Assembly (NCBI GenBank): GCA_022575985.1
Contig: JAKSXM010000007.1
Coordinates: 1,552,501-1,616,500 of the forward strand
Direction: 5' to 3'
DNA from: Anagrus nilaparvatae
Lineage: Eukaryota > Arthropoda > Insecta > Hymenoptera > Mymaridae
DNA length: 64,000 bases
This document shows positions 51,001 to 56,400 of this stretch, one piece after another; position 1 is the first letter of the stretch; every line of letters begins with the position of its first letter. A program made the translations under genes and the position numbers. Below the pieces are notes generated by a model that was not told where the DNA came from, searched no databases, and was given only the letters and a program-made list of their open reading frames with translations.

Positions 51001-51400
51001 TTTTTCATTTTGCAATAAATTACAAATTAAATTGCCTGTATGTTACAGGTACAATAAGACCAACTCCAGCATTTATTGAAACCCACGACAACAATTCAGC
51101 AATTTTAAACTTCGACGACAGAACAAACGATTACGCGAATGGTACAGTTACTATTGGTATTAAATTATCCAGTAACTTAAAAGGTAAATTTTAGCTTTCT
51201 TTATGAAATATAGTATTAAAGTATTAAAATAATCGAAATTTTTAGAATTATTAGAAAGTCAATACGACAGACCACGTGATAGACCACTATCATTCAATCA
51301 TCATCTACCACCAACATCAGCAACTAAAGAATCAGATTTTGAACACGTATATGCTGAAATTCCAATAACTACGCCTTTCTATTTAGAAAAAAATACGTAA
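4706..51400 (+). CDS. NimA: Nimrod A (NimA), EMI-NIM-EGF transmembrane receptor
   Basis: Predicted membrane receptor of the Nimrod family, whose members act in haemocyte recognition and uptake of microbes and apoptotic cells. Nine coding exons are inferred: 4706-4806, 5899-6025, 47467-47650, 47840-47957, 48693-48901, 48970-49236, 50308-50544, 51049-51183 and 51246-51400. All have GT/AG borders and compatible phases, giving 1533 nt and 510 residues. Order of domains: signal peptide, EMI domain split over the first exons, CCEGY (NIM signature), EGF-like repeats, acidic Ser/Thr-rich stalk, one transmembrane helix, cytoplasmic tail. The start codon follows an acceptor at 4675 and opens a clear signal peptide. 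What is unusual is the 41.4 kb third intron packed with other genes and transposons. A NimB-type neighbour supports the identity. Draper is excluded by the short EGF region and small tail. Confidence 0.83.
5279..5391. repeat. Small hairpin repeat in NimA intron 1
   Basis: Imperfect inverted repeat: AAACAAGGGATAAAATATTG faces a copy near 5364-5391. The loop holds TTTGCATGCATTTGCATGC and GAGCGAGCG. A second short palindrome (GGGCAAAAAAGCC with GGCTTTTTTTGCCC) follows at 5413-5463. Likely old MITE debris. Confidence 0.5.
6493..7015. repeat. Foldback element, motif family P copy 1
   Basis: Arms begin near TCGTAGACTCCTG on the left and end near 7015. Between them lie a matched pair of ATGACCCAGTTATCAGTAGT / ACTACTGACAACTGGGTCAT arms (about 6715-6935). 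The landmark AGGTATTTATGTTTTTTGG followed by GCTGAACATGAAT is shared with the palindromes at 17140 and 31907. No coding. Confidence 0.6.
7016..8397. other. AT-rich intronic stretch without features
   Basis: Long T- and A-rich runs and no coding pattern on either strand. Nothing recognisable as a repeat with a partner elsewhere in the window. Confidence 0.4.
8398..8520. repeat. Fragment of dispersed repeat family F
   Basis: The stretch ATGGATGACTTTCATATGTT followed by CCAAGATACCCTCCGTTTG and a GGCCTTCTGGG-like block recurs in the same order near 25215, 26230, 33165, 42900 (inverted) and 63590. The two overlapping short open reading frames here are products of this repeat, not genes. Confidence 0.55.
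8514..10735. mobile_element. Large foldback element with CACTGAAAAAAA-type ends
   Basis: The left end reads CCTGAAAAAAAAATCCGCTTG and the right end AAGCGGAATTTTTTTTCAGTG, with further CCGCTTG hairpins inside both ends. Arms of about 0.9 kb (8580-9480 and 9540-10440) match over most of their length, for example ACCAATTTTGGATCATTTTT and the block CTGGACTAAAAG with its complement near 10170. The left arm is interrupted by a separate palindrome at 8810-9165. No transposase, so it is non-autonomous. A single similar end is seen at 14633-14660. Confidence 0.7.
8810..9165. mobile_element. hAT-like foldback MITE with 8 bp target duplication
   Basis: A 356 bp palindrome with ends GGTAGCGATCTTACTCGACAC inverted at the right. 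The flanks are CTTGCGAT (8802-8809) and CTTAGGAT (9166-9173). The other arm of the host palindrome shows the unoccupied version CTTGAGAT. That is an 8 bp duplication with point changes, typical of hAT elements. Most of the body is a degenerate alternation of ACAC and AAA/TTT blocks. Confidence 0.7.
10786..11010. repeat. Fragment of dispersed repeat family F
   Basis: Contains CACTAATTGTCTCATTGCTA, a CCAAATGCC block and AATTTTTGATGAAAATG, the same order as the left arm of the foldback copy at 26230-27310. The 79-codon minus-strand reading frame here is a repeat artefact. Confidence 0.5.
11016..11720. other. Non-coding stretch before the LINE fragment
   Basis: No gene seen. A short tandem block GAGCCATATATAGACG occurs twice near 11600-11650. 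The boundary with the retrotransposon fragment that follows is not sharp; the element's similarity probably starts slightly upstream of 11723. Confidence 0.4.
11700..13786 (+). mobile_element. 5'-truncated LINE A with (AAT)n tail
   Basis: The reverse transcriptase relic is followed by an AT-rich 3' untranslated region and the tail GCCAGGCAAATAAAGAGAAT running into an AATAAT array (13760-13785). The minus-strand fragment at 29524-30380 ends in nearly the same tail (GGCAAATAAAGATTAAT) and shares the C-terminal protein region, so both belong to one family. Confidence 0.85.
11723..13541 (+). pseudogene. Non-LTR retrotransposon reverse transcriptase, frameshifted (LINE A)
   Basis: The first frame (11723-13249) holds a reverse transcriptase domain: DFRPIALLCFLSKVLEKL, QTGFRKHHSTQTAL, a catalytic segment FDFSKAFDNV, GVPQGSVLGPLL and YADDLQIY with the catalytic DD. 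The C-terminal region (VYSDASNGLRAQLQRL to the end) is in another frame from 13089 to 13541, so at least one frameshift lies near 13100-13120. The endonuclease domain and any first ORF are missing, which makes it 5'-truncated. The clade within the I/Jockey/CR1 group is not assigned. It is inactive as it stands. Confidence 0.9.
14690..15070. other. Unassigned GC-richer stretch
   Basis: Clearly richer in G and C than its surroundings, with repeated CTTGG words (GGTGCTTGGTGCACTTGG) and an AATAAAGTGTGTGGCTGGGG block near 15000. No long open reading frame. It may be a fragment of an old transposable element; no partner was seen in this window. Confidence 0.35.
15994..17091 (+). CDS. Small secreted six-cysteine protein, paralog 1
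   Basis: Function not recognised. Four exons: 15994-16044, 16113-16307, 16368-16628 and 16876-17091. All junctions are GT/AG and in phase 0, giving 240 residues. Exon 1 is a signal peptide (MHLIILNIFFKILLLKC). The mature chain is hydrophilic, Lys/Glu/Asn-rich and probably helical. Six cysteines lie outside the leader: VQKCKK, VDCLLP, QTCND, DDKCF, KPCYTK, KKCINK. An AATAAA follows the stop near 17109. It lies inside the giant NimA intron on the same strand as NimA. The clean reading frames and shared architecture of four copies argue for a real, secreted protein family, perhaps of haemolymph, saliva or venom. Confidence 0.85.
17140..17462. mobile_element. Palindromic element, motif family P copy 2
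   Basis: Inverted arms start TAGACCAAACGTGCTCCATT and end with the complement of TAGACCAGACGTGGAGCTC. Each arm holds GGTATTTATGTTTTTTGGGT and CACTGAACACGAATCTGAT. Unit 2 shows the empty site near 24480 (AAACGCCTAACGTCTTG), so the insertion came after the duplication. TAA on both sides may be the target duplication. Confidence 0.75.
18378..21045. mobile_element. Element with GC-rich inverted ends enclosing a LINE fragment
   Basis: GGAAAGCCACTGTTTGGTTA followed by CTGCGCA at 18443-18470 recurs inverted at about 20912-20935. Outside it, both sides carry diverged GC-rich subterminal blocks (CCCTCGC, CACAGGGC, GAGAGGG). These ends contrast sharply with the AT-rich interior, which includes the reverse transcriptase relic on the minus strand. 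This is either a DNA element that received a LINE, or an unusual retroelement. No DNA transposase was seen. Confidence 0.55.
19208..20770 (-). pseudogene. Non-LTR retrotransposon reverse transcriptase relic (LINE D)
   Basis: Read on the minus strand: an N-terminal part (20770-20471) with ESPGYDNIHP and YKKGNSKDIKNYRPTSILSC, a central part (20452-19898) with DVAKAFDLVNHDLL, PPSGVPQGSNLGPLLYIIY and a YVDD catalytic box, and a C-terminal part (19669-19208). Stops and frame changes separate the three, so it is decayed. The protein is unlike LINE A and C: it is richer in Asn/Lys and has YVDD in place of YADD, so it is a different family. The 5' end is missing. Confidence 0.88.
21250..21725. repeat. 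Foldback copy of dispersed repeat family F
   Basis: The left arm (TGCCCATTTTCTGCCCTGAA, CCAATTTTTAAATTGCTCCC, TTTTTGATGAAAA) is matched inverted by the right arm at about 21590-21665 (TCGTCAAAAATTACAATTTT, GGCCTTTTTTGCTAAAAATG). The 68-codon open reading frame in the left arm is part of the repeat. Confidence 0.6.
21905..22929. mobile_element. MITE family T copy 2, expanded and interrupted
   Basis: The left part (TTAGAGTAGACCTAAAATTG, TTTGGTCATAAAAAGTCCC) and right part (GGAAAATTGAGGTGCTTACC) match the element at 268-646. A LINE 3' fragment sits between them. The right terminal inverted repeat is lost. Confidence 0.65.
22073..22640 (-). pseudogene. LINE B 3' fragment with (AAAT)n tail
   Basis: The minus-strand frame 22617-22273 ends with IWNTIPPNIQSITNPLNFK and KIKSLYLKYY, the C-terminal pattern of non-LTR retrotransposon ORF2 proteins (compare the WNxIPPxI motif in LINE A and C). 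It is followed on that strand by a tail of about six AAAT units (22073-22100). Strongly 5'-truncated, with no reverse transcriptase domain left. It is inserted in a family T MITE. Confidence 0.75.
22930..25120 (+). repeat. Tandem duplication unit 2 around secreted gene 2
   Basis: Matches unit 1 in order: the AATTAGTCAATGTTACTTGT block, promoter region, gene, 3' region with AATAAACCTTTTTCTAAAAT near 24607 and the GGTGCTCTGATTTTACTC block near 24857. It lacks the palindrome present in unit 1 at 17140. Confidence 0.75.
23297..24411 (+). CDS. Small secreted six-cysteine protein, paralog 2
   Basis: Four exons: 23297-23347, 23416-23610, 23671-23931 and 24205-24411. All are in phase 0, giving 237 residues. 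The signal peptide is MHLIILNIFLKILLLKC, one residue different from paralog 1. Exon 2 is again 65 codons and exon 3 87 codons, and all six cysteines are kept (QKCKK, TDCLLP, KNCND, DDKCF, EPCYPE, NKCINK). Flanks and short introns are close to paralog 1, yet exon 2 differs at about 23 residues. The C terminus differs after KCINKLI. It lies within the NimA intron on the same strand as NimA. Function unknown. Confidence 0.85.
25215..25445. repeat. Fragment of dispersed repeat family F
   Basis: Carries CCAATGGGTGTAGAAATTTA, GGGCTCAATGTTATAATGAA and a GTTAACCAAAACAAATCTGA block in the same order as the fuller copy at 26230. The minus-strand 63-codon frame is an artefact. Confidence 0.55.
25446..26229. 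other. AT-rich stretch without features
   Basis: Apart from a short AATAAT run near 25560 nothing stands out. No coding pattern. Confidence 0.4.
26230..27310. mobile_element. Near-complete foldback copy of family F
   Basis: Left arm landmarks are TTCATTCCAATGGGCCTTCT, GGGCTCAATGTTATAAAATA, TATCACTAATTCTCTCATCA and AATTTTTGACGAAAATGGG. The right arm holds the complements near 27075-27200 (TCGTCAAAAATTACAAATTT, TGATGAGAGAATTAGTGATA). At the centre is a GC-richer hairpin with paired ATGGCC..CCCAAATCGCA blocks and GAGGCGAAGCCGAGG (26822-26945). No protein. Confidence 0.65.
27560..28972. mobile_element. 1.4 kb non-autonomous DNA element with 25 bp inverted ends
   Basis: The left end ATACCGTATAGGAGCCAGTT followed by TTCGA matches inverted the right end TCGAAAACCGGCTCCTATAC then GGTAT, with about one mismatch. 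The interior is very AT-rich with no transposase. The superfamily is not assigned, because a target duplication is not clear. Confidence 0.7.
29524..30380 (-). pseudogene. LINE C, 5'-truncated copy related to LINE A
   Basis: The minus-strand frame 30370-29819 covers the C-terminal part of the ORF2 protein: VSLGITLDSCLSWRPQVTKV, QLQRLTNSGIRYIFGLRRQE, WNSIPPCIRDLPSYSRFKKS. Compared with LINE A it lacks about 25 residues between GWML and LFEPYKSDKP, an internal deletion. The 3' tail with ATAATAATAAT lies at 29520-29540. It is inserted within duplication unit 3. Confidence 0.85.
30381..31600. other. Non-coding stretch within unit 3
   Basis: No gene recognised. It corresponds to the promoter side of the relic gene that follows and contains several A- and T-rich runs. 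The reading frame starting at 31476 is partly intronic; only its end from about 31617 resembles family exon 2. Confidence 0.35.
31605..32285 (+). pseudogene. Secreted-family relic, paralog 6 (exon 2 and exon 4 remains)
   Basis: About 31605-31694 reads CVTAPSNPNSLTLVNANNDY then VYDKIIV, which lines up with family exon 2 (VVKA.VPNNLNQM.L..AYD.LYE). About 31770-31905 resembles exon 4: YEEKEKVSKDLQKFEAYKKS, then a frame change and CHPAY. The matching C-terminal FECINE and stop lie beyond a palindromic element inserted at 31907-32242. Exon 3 and the acceptor sites are not recognisable. A dead copy. Confidence 0.6.
31907..32242. mobile_element. Near-perfect palindromic element, motif family P copy 3
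   Basis: 336 bp with ends TTAGTCCTGTCGCCAGCAAT perfectly inverted at the right. The arms match almost base for base through ACCCGCTAAACACGAATCCG and GCGAAATTCGTGGTC to a short centre near 32080. The high arm identity suggests recent insertion. It splits the last exon of the family relic. Confidence 0.8.
33165..33245. repeat. Short fragment of dispersed repeat family F
   Basis: ATGGATGACTTTATTATGTT followed by GATACTCTCCGTTAATTCCA and a GGGCTTTGCAGGAATGAAAG block matches the end of other family F copies. Confidence 0.5.
33829..35080 (-). mobile_element. Ginger-like DNA transposon relic, 1252 bp
   Basis: Terminal inverted repeats of about 190 bp begin TGTTACGGGTAGAGTCCGAT and include repeated CTAGGACTATCC and CCGGATAAAGT blocks. 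The flanks are TATA at 33825-33828 and 35081-35084, a 4 bp target duplication. The TGTnrm start, 4 bp duplication and the encoded protein remnant fit Ginger elements, which use a retrovirus-like integrase. Most of the coding region has been deleted. Confidence 0.75.
34166..34580 (-). pseudogene. C-terminal end of a Ginger/KRBA2-like integrase protein
   Basis: The frame at 34471-34166 ends in a cysteine-rich motif, RCNCKQGCKTNKCKCNSNGL then KCNSKCHSS, the CXC-like tail typical of Ginger-derived integrase proteins annotated as KRBA2-like or SCAN-domain-like in animals. Upstream in the same frame, KVGDTVRVGIPDDVD is followed by a stop where the family has an arginine, then GRGDFRN joins the open part. 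The integrase core is absent. A decayed remnant. Confidence 0.75.
35090..35231. mobile_element. MITE family T copy 3, short
   Basis: 142 bp with ends TTAGAGTGGGCCTAATTTAG and AAATTAGGTCCACTCTAA. The interior AACTTTTGATCATAAAAAGT matches copy 1. A deletion derivative of the family. Confidence 0.75.
36577..39043 (+). CDS. Small secreted six-cysteine protein, paralog 3
   Basis: Four exons: 36577-36630, 38270-38467, 38532-38792 and 38855-39043. All are in phase 0, giving 233 residues. The signal peptide is MGSFSFNAMIFQIIFFTY. Exon 3 is again exactly 87 codons. Cysteines match paralogs 1 and 2 in place: DSCKN, NNCLAP, KMCQD, DEKCL, AGCYPK, NACINK. Outside these and a few others (VVK at the start of exon 2, KESHE, FSHD) the sequence is strongly diverged from copies 1 and 2. 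Intron 1 is 1.6 kb because it holds a piggyBac-type insertion. Nested in the NimA intron. Function unknown. Confidence 0.85.
36979..37224. mobile_element. Short MITE with ACTGAAAAAAAAT ends
   Basis: The left end TACACTGAAAAAAAATTCCG and right end CGGATTTTTTTTCAGTATAG are inverted. The other arm of the duplication keeps only part of it at about 45515-45580, so it has been partly deleted there. It shares its end type with the large foldback at 8514-10735. Confidence 0.6.
37246..38203. mobile_element. piggyBac-type TTAA element, non-autonomous, 958 bp
   Basis: The ends CCCTTAGCAGCACGGGTG and CACCCGTGCTTCTGAGGG are inverted with two mismatches, and TTAA stands on both sides (37242-37245, 38204-38207). 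The same place in the other arm of the inverted duplication has a single TTAA. Subterminal GGTCTAGAGGACCCC-like palindromes occur three times. No transposase. Confidence 0.9.
39310..40837. mobile_element. 1.5 kb foldback element with ACGG target duplication
   Basis: The arms are inverted copies nearly to the centre near 40075. The ends are CACGGTGGTCTTGAACAAAT and its near-complement, with ACGG at 39306-39309 and 40838-40841. The other arm of the inverted duplication (near 43545) has one ACGG and no element. The arms contain TGTGTGAG/TATGTG-rich DNA that creates spurious His/Thr-rich reading frames. Confidence 0.85.
41121..42600. mobile_element. 1.48 kb palindromic element with CCCGCGCAC ends
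   Basis: The ends CCCGCGCACTTTTGAACTGT are perfectly inverted at 42581-42600, followed inward by a GC-rich CGTATG/CGACGT block and then AT-rich arms meeting near 41860. The dinucleotide TC stands on both sides, and the other arm reads TTTCAAGCAG with no insertion. Each arm holds a tRNA-like stretch with a GGTTCAATTCC box. No protein; superfamily unassigned. Confidence 0.8.
42684..43193. repeat. Spacer of the inverted duplication, containing family F
   Basis: Includes TTTGGTTTATTAACTTTAGC, GCGATGAGAGAATAGATG and TATAACATTGAACCCTGCAT blocks of family F. The 124-codon reading frame starting at 42677 is this repeat, not a gene. It ends with GTTGAATATTCACCCAAAGC, repeated at 46353. Confidence 0.6.
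43643..44510. mobile_element. Helentron/DINE-like element, copy 1
   Basis: Begins near TACCCTGCCAACTAGCTGGC followed by GGTTCCTCA. The middle is made of diverged repeats of AGATATCGAGTAAAAACCAT, AAGTACTTTCATGGAA and A-runs. Then come a CA microsatellite, CTCAAAACGTGCTTATATGC and a terminal hairpin GGTTCCTCATTGAGGAACC. The left arm of the duplication shows the empty site near 39190. A structure of short 5' hairpin, internal tandem units, microsatellite and 3' stem-loop is what DINE/HINE elements show. No Rep/helicase. Confidence 0.6.
44656..45965 (-). CDS. Small secreted six-cysteine protein, paralog 4
   Basis: Minus-strand exons 45965-45912, 45429-45232, 45167-44907 and 44844-44656. All are in phase 0, giving 233 residues. 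A near-twin of paralog 3 produced by the inverted duplication: same leader (MGSFSFNAMIFQIIFFTY), same exon lengths, all six cysteines kept and about six or seven amino-acid differences (for example M to F and F to L in exon 2, E to G and T to M in exon 4). Intron 1 is short (0.5 kb) because it lacks the piggyBac-type element. It is transcribed opposite to NimA, inside its intron. Function unknown. Confidence 0.85.
46353..46390. repeat. Solo end of the element seen at the duplication centre
   Basis: GTTGAATATTCACCCAAAGC followed by AGCTCTACCGTGTAT repeats 43171-43207 in the same orientation. It cuts into the family relic that follows, so it is probably a transposon end. Confidence 0.55.
46391..46717 (-). 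pseudogene. Secreted-family relic, paralog 5 (exons 1 and partial 2)
   Basis: On the minus strand, 46717-46668 is a signal-peptide-like exon (MNSKLLFIF, then a frame loss by one missing base, then a donor GTAAGT). 46492-46391 opens after an acceptor AG and reads QGFQITALNLARKDSPKIQK then LPDLINIYDDLYKT, resembling exon 2 of the family in position and style. It is cut off by a repeat end at 46390, and exons 3-4 are absent. It lies head-to-tail with paralog 4. Confidence 0.5.
46718..47466. other. Last part of the giant NimA intron
   Basis: AT-rich, with no repeat partner or coding pattern seen. It ends with the polypyrimidine-like tract and TTTTACAG acceptor of NimA exon 3. Confidence 0.45.
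47467..51400 (+). CDS. NimA: NimA coding exons 3-9: NIM/EGF, stalk, transmembrane and tail
   Basis: The exon at 47467 starts in phase 0 with NEVRFRTVPECCEGYK, completing the EMI region and giving the CCxGY NIM signature, then a NIM/EGF repeat ending CICYPGFQGDDCL. The next two exons carry EGF-like cysteine patterns (HCPEGTWGQDC, CECPEGFTGPKC, RCPPGIRGELKGC). The exon at 48970 is an acidic, Ser/Thr-rich stalk. The exon at 50308 encodes a membrane helix (NVAAIIVIGAIVSISLTSIA) followed by basic HVRSR, the stop-transfer signal. The last two exons give a cytoplasmic tail of about 130 residues ending near HVYAEIPITTPFY. The stop is TAA at 51398-51400. Confidence 0.88.
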
Positions 51401-53464
51401 TTCCGGAAATATTTTCTTATACGTATCGAAATAAGTCATTATTCATGTGCATCTTTTTATAAAACATATTGTTATTAGATTGCGAAAAAAATGCGATAAT
51501 TTTTATGTCAATATATACTATTATTTATATTTTAATTATATTATAATATTTTCTTTTAGCTATTATTATTATTATTATTAAGTAACTATATAATTAATGA
51601 GTACAAATATAATGTTTAAATAATATGTTTTGAAACTTTGACTATTAATTTTCACTGACCTTTTCACTGATAAAATTGCAATTGTCAAATATTAGGCGGA
51701 TAATCGCGAAAAATTGTTTGGAATTTCTTGAATTCTCGTGTAAATTAAATAAAATTTTCCATTTACATCCTTGGGGACTGAAAATCGCTAAATTGGATAA
51801 AGAAAATTTAAAAAAAGCAATTTTTTGTCCATACAAGCGCAAATGTTTGGGCAAAAATTTATTAAAGCAAAAATATACTACTTGTGTAGACTTTATTAAT
51901 TTTTAGAAATTTCTTCCTATTTTATATAAGAATGAAATTTCAAGCAATTTAAGCTAAATTGAAGCAAAGCTATCTGACAGAATTTATTTATCCCAAGATA
52001 CCCAGTTACTAACCGAAGAAATAAAAAAATGGGTTATGACAAAAGATAAATTCTGCATTTCACATATATTTTTTTCTTCGGTGTAAATATTTATTTCTTA
52101 GAGGAAAAAAATTTCTGCAAAAAAAAATAACGTCAACAAGAAATTTTCAAGAATTTTAAAAAGATTACGTGAAAAGATCGTGAGAATATATTTTAATAAA
52201 AATAATGATTATTTATGATCTATATTTACATTAATATTTAAAAATGATTGTTGTCAATTTTTCTATAAGGAGAAAAAATTTATATGTATTTGCGGAATAA
52301 ACTGTCAGGTTCTTGTGCTTAAATTTTGTTTAAATTGTTTGTATTGCTTGAAATTTTAAGAAAATTGACTTGAGTAAACAACTAAGTAACTTATACTAAG
52401 CAACTTTGAAATGTGTATTTTATCTTTCAAAGATAAAAAAATGATAGATTCTTAAAAAACAGCATATTCTGCAATTTTTTTATACATATATTATTTTTAT
52501 AAAGTCTATTCTATAAAATCACTCAGGATAAGTCCCTAAATCCAAATTTCATTTGATCCCTACCACCCTCCTTGTTTTCCAGGTCTTTTTTAAATCCTAC
52601 ATAAACATTTTTTAAGTTAATAGAAAAAAAATTAAAATATAAGTTTTAAAAAAATTTTCTTACTTACTCAAAGGACATTCTGAGGCAAAAAATGAACCAA
52701 ATACGATACCAAATATAAGAATAGCTATTTTCTAAATTGTTGTGAAAAAGTTTATTTTTCTGAATGCAAAAAACATTGTTTTCAAGAAATTAAACTTTTT
52801 TGTAACAAGTATAGAACAACATTTTACCCAAAAACGATTTTTCATGCTCAAGTTGTGAAAAAATATTTATGTAAATGGTATAAATGGTCACCATACATGT
52901 AGAGATTACCTATGTGTTTCCGTTTCTTAATCGGGTACTTGTTAGAAATAGTAATTATAAAATTAATTTCAAGTTAATACTAAAACATAAAGAAGGTGAG
53001 TCCAGGAAATTCGGGTAACCAATAGTTTTCTAATACTGCTTGATTTATTGGAAGATCAGCAAACTCTTATACTATAATGCCAAATTTACTGGACTACTCT
53101 TATTAGTTATAAATATGATTAATTTTTAAAAAATAAACCAAATAAAATACGCATTTATGACAAATATATGATTTGTGTAAATTAAAAATGTATAAAAAGC
53201 AAATTTTAATCTAAATAAAAAAGTAAAAACAAAAATCTTTAGTTCTTATTATTGTACATTTAGTTACAAACGAAATCAGTTTGTGAAGTATATCAATGCC
53301 AAATAACCTATTTTTATTTCTTCTTTAATAAAACTTTAATAAAATGTTTATAAAATTTGATGATTCCTTGACCTTTTTATAACCTAAAAAATAATAAATA
53401 TGTTTAGTTGTTTTGTAAAATAAATAATTTTAATTAGTCATCAAGAAACTTTCGAATAGTAAAC
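51401..53464. other. Intergenic region between NimA and the NimB-type gene
   Basis: About 2.1 kb holding the NimA 3' untranslated region and the promoter of the next gene. Overlapping 69- and 76-codon frames near 51650-51900 on opposite strands show no domain or codon pattern. No long repeat was seen. No clear poly(A) signal can be singled out among many AT-rich candidates. Confidence 0.4.
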
Positions 53465-56400
53465 ATGTCGATAATTAAAATTTTAATATATTTTTTTAAC
53501 TTTTTTATTATAACTTTTGCTTACGACCCTGGTTCGATTTCCGTTAGTTTTCCAGCCAGAGAAAATGGAACTTGTTATAAAAAAATACCGTAAGTACTGC
53601 AAGTATTTTTGAATTAGTATTCTGCGAACTATAGCCGTTCAATATGGTTAGCTTCAATCTCAAAACTTTTACACTTTTATGACCTTTATTCTTACACGAT
53701 TCTTCTTTGTTAATGCGCATTATTCTTGGGTTGGTAATTATTCGACATATAAATAATTTCTTGCTAATTATTAAGTTTTTTCTTGAATATAAAACTTCTC
53801 GATTGCAACTTAGTATTACGTAATACTATCTTCAAATGCACTTTCATTGCCATCAAAAATTTAGAAAGCTTTTGTTTTTTTTTTAACTTTTAAAAACTTT
53901 GTGCTTTTACTATAGTATATTACGTATCAAGGGAGCAAAAGTTTTGACACCAGTTGAATATTTTAGTACGAATGTTCAATAAACCCGTAAATGAGTGTTA
54001 CATAATCACGTTTGAATCAAAAGTTTCTTTTCCTAAGGTATTACTTTATTACTTAGTACAAGACAAGAAAATTTTGCGATAAATTTTAAGCATGAGTTTA
54101 ACTCTTTAACGATGTAAATTTTTTTTGATTTTTATTTTTAATTATTTAAATTATTTTTTGATTTTATAACCTGAAACTAAATAAATAAAATATTATTTAC
54201 GTATTTTTTGTTTTTTTACATTTGGTTATCTAAAGGTAGTTTGTAACGGAACAAAACGACCGTATCTGTACCCAGTGCAGAATAAATGTGACGTCAAAAA
54301 TTTTCAACTTTTGAAAAACAAAAAAAATAAGTGCATAATATTTTTTCATATAATTTCATATTATGCAATAAAGTTCAAATTCAAATTCAATAAATAAAAT
54401 TTTTCTTTGAATATTTCATATTATAGTCAAAGTGCCCAAATGAAAAATTAAAGCTTTGTGAAAAGAGGGCTTGCAACTGTAATCAGTATAATTTAAAAAA
54501 TAAAAAAATGATTAATCATTTGTAAAATATTTTACCTATAATTTAATTGCAAATTAATTAGTCTATTAATTTCTGAATACAAAGAAAGCCTTTTCTTATT
54601 TTTGATATGTTCTTAAAAAAACGCAGCCAAGTAATTGGCTTTATGATTCCTCATTAACAATAACAAAATATTCTTAATGGTCTATTTTACCTAGTAAAAA
54701 CGATAATTCTAGATATTAGTACTTTCATAGAAAAAATTTAAGTACTACGTCCCAAAAGAAAAAAAATATTGCTATTATTTTTATTTTTTATGTAAAACAT
54801 TTTGAAAAAAAAAAATTCAAAAAATTAAGTTTTAGATCCAAAAAATTGACTATAAAAAATATTTCTAAATCTAGTTTTGAGAAAAAAGTTCAAAAAAAAA
54901 AGTGTAAAATTGGAGATATCGGATAATAACCATATTTTCAGATAATGGTACTTTCATAGGAAAAAATTAAGTACTACATCTAAAGAGAAAAAATAATATT
55001 GCTTTTTTTTTAATTTTGAGAAAAAAATTTTCAAAAAATTAAGTATCCGAATTGAGATATCAAGTAAAAACCATATTTTCAGATATTACTACTTTCATAG
55101 AATTAAACTAGTAATTACATAAAAAAAAACCAAAAATATTGCAGTTTTTTTTTTCTTTTTTTTTTTTTAGAGAAAAAAAATTTGAAAAAATTAAGTAAAA
55201 GATCCAAAAAATTACTAAAATTAACGAATTTTATAAAATTAGTACGCTCATAGAAATAAATTAGGTACTACATCCAAAAAGAAAAAAAATTTGGGGTTAA
55301 TTGTATTTTTTTGTGAAAAAAATTTGCAAAAAATTAATTATCAGATTCGAGATATCGAGTAAAAACCATTATTTCAAATATAAGTACTTTCATGAAAATA
55401 AATGAAGTATTACATCTAAATTAAAAAAAAAAAGTAGTTTAAGATTTTTTGATAAAAAAATTTTTGAAAAAAAAATTAGGTCTTAATGTACCAGAATGAT
55501 TGTGAAATATAGCCGGTTACCCACATATATTCATACATACATACATACACACACATACATACACACACACTCATACACACACTCATACGGACTTTTTTTA
55601 AAAACCGAATTTTTAGCTTCCTCTTCCTGGGGTCTCAAAACGTGCTTATATGCCAAAAAATCGAAAATCAAAATTTTACCTAACACAATGGTTCCTCTAT
55701 GAGGAACCAAAATGAAAGCAATTAAAATTGATTATTTTAAATATTTTAATTATAGCTCCACACTTCTCAATTGAAAAAAAAGTTAAAGAATAATTGTATA
55801 ATCGTATTTTCTGAAACGTTTAATTAACCATTATCTTACTTGACTTATATATTATTCACAGAATTAAAAAGTGGTCGTATTTTCTATATAATTTTCATTT
55901 TGAATAATTCATTATTTAAGCAAACCTGGAAATTAAGAAAATTTTCAACATTTAAATAATATATTGACTTTTCCAATGAATATTTTATATTACTCGTACT
56001 ATTTATAGCTTTGTTTCAAAGAATCGTTAAAATTTAAATTTATTTTAATTATTTTTCTTTGGCTTTTTTCTAATAATTTAATTTTCATTAATTTCAATTT
56101 TAAATTCATAATTTTCGAAGAAAATTTTATTGATAAAAAGAAGTACCTAGCACGCCTAGCTTGAAAGATCGGATTCTGCAAACGTCGGGCACTTGGGATT
56201 TTATAGCGGAAAATGAATGTTCAACCTATAAGGAGATAATACTTTCTTGGGTTTAAATGTTTCACCTAGCTTCTTGAGAGTTATTTGATAAAACGTGTCT
56301 CTCGGGGCAGCTGAAAATAAGCAAAAATTTTTCCTGCTCGGATCGGGCTGAAATTCTCAGAAAAGGTTGCTTTTTTGGTCCCAAAAAACATGGTGAAACC

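Noticed and set aside
51645..51906. Overlapping 69- and 76-codon frames downstream of NimA
   Set aside because: No splice context, no similarity to a known domain and both strands equally open; probably NimA 3' flank.
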